Of a stretch of 14,292 nt of DNA, positions 13,183 through 14,292 are shown piece by piece. The notes under the pieces were generated by a model that was not told the DNA's origin, ran no database searches, and worked only from the letters and a program-made list of their open reading frames with translations. The position numbers were made by a program, and so were the translations under genes. Position 1 is the stretch's first letter; every line of letters starts with the position of its first letter. This stretch comes from Clostridia bacterium (GTDB lineage Bacteria; Bacillota; Clostridia; Lachnospirales; WQUN01): assembly GCA_025997155.1 (NCBI GenBank), contig BNUF01000056.1:1-14292 (forward strand). The letters are read 5' to 3'.

Positions 13183-14292
13183 GTGAAGAATCTGGATAAT
13201 TATGACAAAAAGATAGCGCGTCTTAACAGCCGCAACAGGAAGAAAATATCAAGGTATCAAAAAGAACATATAAAATCAACTGCCGATATCAAAAGGACCT
13301 GCGCCGAAAAATTCGGGAAAACCCTTGAGAAAATCAAGGAAAATTGCAAAAACCCCGACAAGGACGGCGACATATTAGAAAAATACTGTTCAGACTATTT
13401 GTTCATGTACAACGAGATAATCGGACGCTTTAAGGGGCTTGCCAAAGATTCCCAGTTATCCGTCCTTAATAAGGCATATGCCGACGGCGCGAAAAATATC
13501 TTCTATAAATACTTGCTTGAATGTGTTCGGGCGCACCGCAAAAACCCGTCGGGATTGCAGGATAATTTTGACGGCTTGCGTATACTTGACCCGAAGTATA
13601 AGGCGGACTATAAACGGTTACGGCGAAATTTTTTATATATGACGGAGAAATCGGCCGAGTTTTCGACAAAATTCGGAACTAGTCTTCACTCCCTTGCGGA
13701 AAAAAAGTTCTTTTCGGAATTTGTGTCGGTTAGTATTTGCGAACTGCCCGAAGATATGACCTACGCGGAGTTTAAGAATTTCGCGGTTTTGTGTATACGA
13801 AAGCATAAAGAGGAAGAAAAGACGAGGAAAAAGTTTTTGCCGTTTCTTCCGCTTGTGAATATGGGCGGCGCGGCGGGCAAGGCGGCGGCGGTCGCTCCTC
13901 TTCCGATTGTCCCGATTGTTCCCGATATAATCAGGAAACTGACGAAAAAGAAACCGCCTGAACCGCCCCTTTTAGGGGAAGACGTCCCGCCTAAAATCCT
14001 TGTGCCGAAAAAAGTGAGTGCGGCGGCTATCCCTGTTATATTGGCGATTGGGGTAACGTCGGGGCTTGTTGCCGCTTTGCAGGGAGGGAATCCTGGCGGG
14101 GGAGGCTTGCCGTCCCCTAGTGTGCCGTGGGAGAGTGCGGCGCAAGCGGTGACTTTGCAAGAACAAGAACCAAAGGAACAAAAAGAACAAGAACCGAGCG
14201 AACCCAGCGAACAAAAACCTAAACCAACAGAACAGCAACCAAGCGAACCTAAAGAACCTAAAGAATCTAAAGCCCAAGAACCCAAACCGACA
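13183..14292 (+). CDS. Large unknown protein with one membrane helix and Pro/Glu/Gln-rich tail (partial)
   Basis: 370 codons are open to the window edge. Residues 1-215 are charged and helical, rich in Lys/Arg/Glu with scattered Cys (40, 55, 69, 113, 186, 204), with coiled-coil-like stretches at the start and no motif I recognise. Residues 216-275 form a Pro/Ala/Lys linker (PLPIVPIVPD, KKKPPEPPLLGED). A hydrophobic segment (about 279-299) is the likely membrane helix, followed by a Gly-rich turn and, from about 325, a low-complexity tail of EQ, EP, KE and SEP units that continues beyond the window. The basic N-terminal half is probably cytoplasmic and the tail outside, but topology is inferred. 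The tail uses GAA, CAA and CCA codons more than the rest, as in an expanding repeat. GTG start: GGGGGTG lies 6 nt upstream, and no in-frame ATG fits better. The 174-residue opposite-strand frame over this tail is a shadow. Confidence 0.72.
   Translation, partial: MKNLDNYDKKIARLNSRNRKKISRYQKEHIKSTADIKRTCAEKFGKTLEKIKENCKNPDKDGDILEKYCSDYLFMYNEIIGRFKGLAKDSQLSVLNKAYADGAKNIFYKYLLECVRAHRKNPSGLQDNFDGLRILDPKYKADYKRLRRNFLYMTEKSAEFSTKFGTSLHSLAEKKFFSEFVSVSICELPEDMTYAEFKNFAVLCIRKHKEEEKTRKKFLPFLPLVNMGGAAGKAAAVAPLPIVPIVPDIIRKLTKKKPPEPPLLGEDVPPKILVPKKVSAAAIPVILAIGVTSGLVAALQGGNPGGGGLPSPSVPWESAAQAVTLQEQEPKEQKEQEPSEPSEQKPKPTEQQPSEPKEPKESKAQEPKPT

Noticed and set aside
13761..14285. 174-residue open frame on the minus strand, rich in Gly, Ser and Leu
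   Set aside because: It is the complement of the Pro/Glu/Gln repeat tail of the plus-strand gene; its low-complexity content mirrors that repeat and no ribosome binding site precedes it.

Overview
The window looks like ordinary chromosome from an anaerobic, Gram-positive-type bacterium, most likely a member of the Clostridia. This is inferred from the mix of VanW-domain protein, biotin ECF transporter (BioY), lone RACo-type ASKHA/ferredoxin protein, SWIM-SNF2 helicase, class A RNase P RNA, strong AGGAGG-type ribosome binding sites and moderate GC with AT-rich promoters. I cannot name a genus. No phage, CRISPR array, IS transposase or tRNA is visible.

Layout, minus strand (1-10532, read right to left). 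A tightly packed run encodes a MATE exporter, ProC (pyrroline-5-carboxylate reductase, ATGA overlap), a 1084-residue SWIM/SNF2 helicase (abutting ProC) and a MIF-type tautomerase. It ends at a strong intrinsic terminator (4688-4740). Next come two cell-envelope genes: a degenerate LytM/M23 protein that has lost two of its three zinc ligands, and a VanW-domain protein with its own consensus promoter. Then follow a RACo-like ferredoxin-ASKHA ATPase, the RNase P RNA gene rnpB (whose P1 helix overlaps the stop codon of the RACo-like gene), a small membrane-anchored protein faintly resembling FliL, and the first 15 codons of pyrG (CTP synthase) at the left edge.

Layout, right part (10605-14292). 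A 131-residue protein of unknown function converges on yajC with overlapping stop codons. yajC (minus) and bioY (plus) diverge from an AT-rich region with two good promoters; the bioY start region carries a 21-bp inverted repeat that could be an operator. Downstream on the plus strand are a pseudopilin (GFTLIE leader) with its own extended -10 promoter, a 72-residue two-helix membrane protein, a 165-bp near-perfect palindromic element with 19-bp perfect terminal inverted repeats, an intrinsic terminator, and the first 370 codons of a large unknown protein with one membrane helix and a Pro/Glu/Gln/Lys-rich tail that runs off the window.

Most interesting points: the 165-bp palindromic element starting on the last base of a stop codon; the apparent AUA start codon of yajC; the zinc-ligand-deficient LytM protein whose ribosome binding site lies inside the preceding terminator; and rnpB wedged between protein genes with no visible terminator. 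No wholly new multi-gene system is convincingly visible.
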